Source of the DNA: CAYLZW01 sp964388085
Lineage (GTDB): Bacteria > Myxococcota > UBA727 > CAYLZW01
Reading direction: 5' to 3'
Length of the DNA: 6,322 nt
Assembly: GCA_964388085.1 (NCBI GenBank)
Contig: CAYLZW010000321.1
Span: forward strand, 1-6,322
The translations under genes were made by a program, and so were the position numbers. The notes beneath the pieces were generated by a model. That model was not told the DNA's origin, did no database searches, and saw nothing but the letters and a program-made list of their open reading frames with translations. The number at the start of each line of letters is the position of its first letter. Position 1 is the first letter of the stretch. This document shows positions 5,781-6,322 of the stretch, piece by piece.

Positions 5781-5814
5781 AAAAGAAAGCGCCCGCCGTG
5801 AGCACGGCGGGCGC
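5781..5814 (-). terminator. Intrinsic terminator after the dsbA-like gene
   Basis: Minus-strand GCGCCCGCCGT (5804-5814) pairs perfectly with ACGGCGGGCGC (5789-5799) across a four-base loop, then comes TTTCTTTT (5788-5781). An 11-bp GC-rich stem followed by a U-rich tract is the classic rho-independent form. It lies about 40 bases after the TAG stop of the dsbA-like gene and ends 25 bases before the small protease start. Confidence 0.9.
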
Positions 5815-5828
5815 CTTCGAGAGCAAGC

Positions 5829-5845
5829 GGAGACCGGCGGTCTCC
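5829..5845. repeat. Inverted repeat sharing its core with the monooxygenase operator
   Basis: GGAGACC (5829-5835) and GGTCTCC (5839-5845) are perfect inverted arms around GGC. The core AGACCGGCGGTC is identical to that of the dyad at 5354-5368 read on the minus strand. It lies eight bases past the dsbA-like stop and before the terminator, so it may simply form a first hairpin in the 3' untranslated region, or be a second binding site for the same regulator. Confidence 0.55.
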
Positions 5846-5852
5846 CGCGGGA

Positions 5853-6322
5853 CTAGAGGAGCTTCTTGTCCTTGATGAGCGCCTTCACGCCGTCGACGGA
5901 GCGCTGGCGGAGCTCCCAGCCGTTCACGAAGATCGACGGGGTGCCGCGCACGCGCGCCTCGCTCGTGCCGAGCTTCATGTCGGCGTTGATGAGCGCCTCG
6001 TAGGCGGCGTCGTTCGCCTTCATGTCCGACTCGAACTTCTTCACGTCGAGGCCGATCTCCTTCGCCCACTTCGAGAAGTTCTCCTCGGTCAGCTCACGCT
6101 GGTTGGCGTAGAGCTTCTCGGACAGCTTCCAGAAGTAGTCGTCGCCCTGCTCCTTGGCGGCGAGCGCGGCCTTGGCGGCGGGCTTGGCGTTCTTGTGGAA
6201 GCTGAGCGGGAAGTGCTTGAAGACGACGTTGACCTTGCCCTTGAGCTCGGCGTCCTTGACGACCTCGTGCAGCATGGGGTCGACGCGGGCGCAGAACGGG
6301 CACTGGTAGTCGGTGAAGATGG
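5853..6322 (-). CDS. DsbA-like thioredoxin-fold protein, N-terminus outside the window
   Basis: The frame is open to the right edge, so about 155 C-terminal residues are visible and the true start lies outside; the ATG at 6273-6275 is internal. The visible part begins IFTDYQCPFCARVDPM, where CPFC (bases 6291-6302) is the redox-active CxxC of the DsbA/thioredoxin superfamily. A helical insertion follows (KPAAKAALAAKEQG, then YFWKLSEKLYANQRELTEEN), and RVRGTPSIFVNG near visible residues 123-134 supplies the conserved cis-proline opposite the active site. The pattern 'VFKHFPLSFHKNAKPAA' is characteristic of the DsbA_4 type (protein-disulfide oxidoreductase or isomerase). Such proteins usually act outside the cytoplasm; the signal peptide or lipobox would be upstream and cannot be seen. 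The gene ends with TAG at 5853-5855 and a strong terminator follows, so it closes its transcription unit. Whether it oxidises, isomerises or reduces disulfides cannot be told. Confidence 0.92.
   Translation of the reverse strand, partial: IFTDYQCPFCARVDPMLHEVVKDAELKGKVNVVFKHFPLSFHKNAKPAAKAALAAKEQGDDYFWKLSEKLYANQRELTEENFSKWAKEIGLDVKKFESDMKANDAAYEALINADMKLGTSEARVRGTPSIFVNGWELRQRSVDGVKALIKDKKLL

Noticed and set aside
1..6322. CRISPR array, tRNA, rRNA, insertion sequence, phage or toxin-antitoxin content
   Set aside because: No spaced direct repeats, cloverleaf, transposase or integrase motifs, or small toxin/antitoxin pair could be found; composition is uniform along the window.

Overview
The window is very GC-rich, densely coded DNA with GTG starts and short gaps. 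Gene content suggests a bacterium of the Myxococcota/deltaproteobacterial type: a LolCE-like permease pair with an outer-membrane lipoprotein-sorting protein, a propionate-pathway methylmalonyl-CoA epimerase and a DsbA-like thioredoxin. This assignment is inferred from style and gene content and was not searched. Every gene belongs to a recognisable family; I see no CRISPR array, tRNA, rRNA, insertion sequence or phage gene.

Layout, left to right. (1) Positions 1-2908, minus strand: a tight envelope-transport operon, read from right to left. It holds permease A (1658-2908), permease B (421-1653) and a secreted LolA-like protein (395 to beyond the left edge). The two permeases are paralogues, and the matching ATPase is not in the window. 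(2) Positions 2909-3041: a 133-bp divergent control region. It has two TetR-type operator candidates that share 16 of 18 bases. They bracket a plausible sigma70 promoter whose predicted start falls on the GTG of permease A, so the transcript may be leaderless. A 19-bp inverted repeat ends two bases before the epimerase ATG. (3) Positions 3042-3464, plus strand: methylmalonyl-CoA epimerase, the only plus-strand gene. (4) Positions 3486-5322, minus strand: a two-gene unit, an FAD monooxygenase followed by a TetR regulator. An operator-like inverted repeat overlaps the -35 of its promoter, which fits autoregulation. (5) Positions 5366-5755, minus strand: a very small M50-type (site-2 protease-like) membrane protein. 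(6) Positions 5781-6322, minus strand: the 3' part of a DsbA-like thioredoxin-fold gene with its CPFC active site at the right edge, followed by a strong intrinsic terminator.

How the genes work together: the permeases and LolA-like protein probably form one transport or lipoprotein-handling system whose expression is repressible. The monooxygenase and TetR look like a self-regulated response unit for a small hydrophobic molecule. The epimerase, small protease and DsbA-like gene look like independent units. The most interesting signals are regulatory: two distinct TetR-type operator motifs in well-placed promoters, and a second copy of the monooxygenase operator core downstream of the dsbA-like gene.
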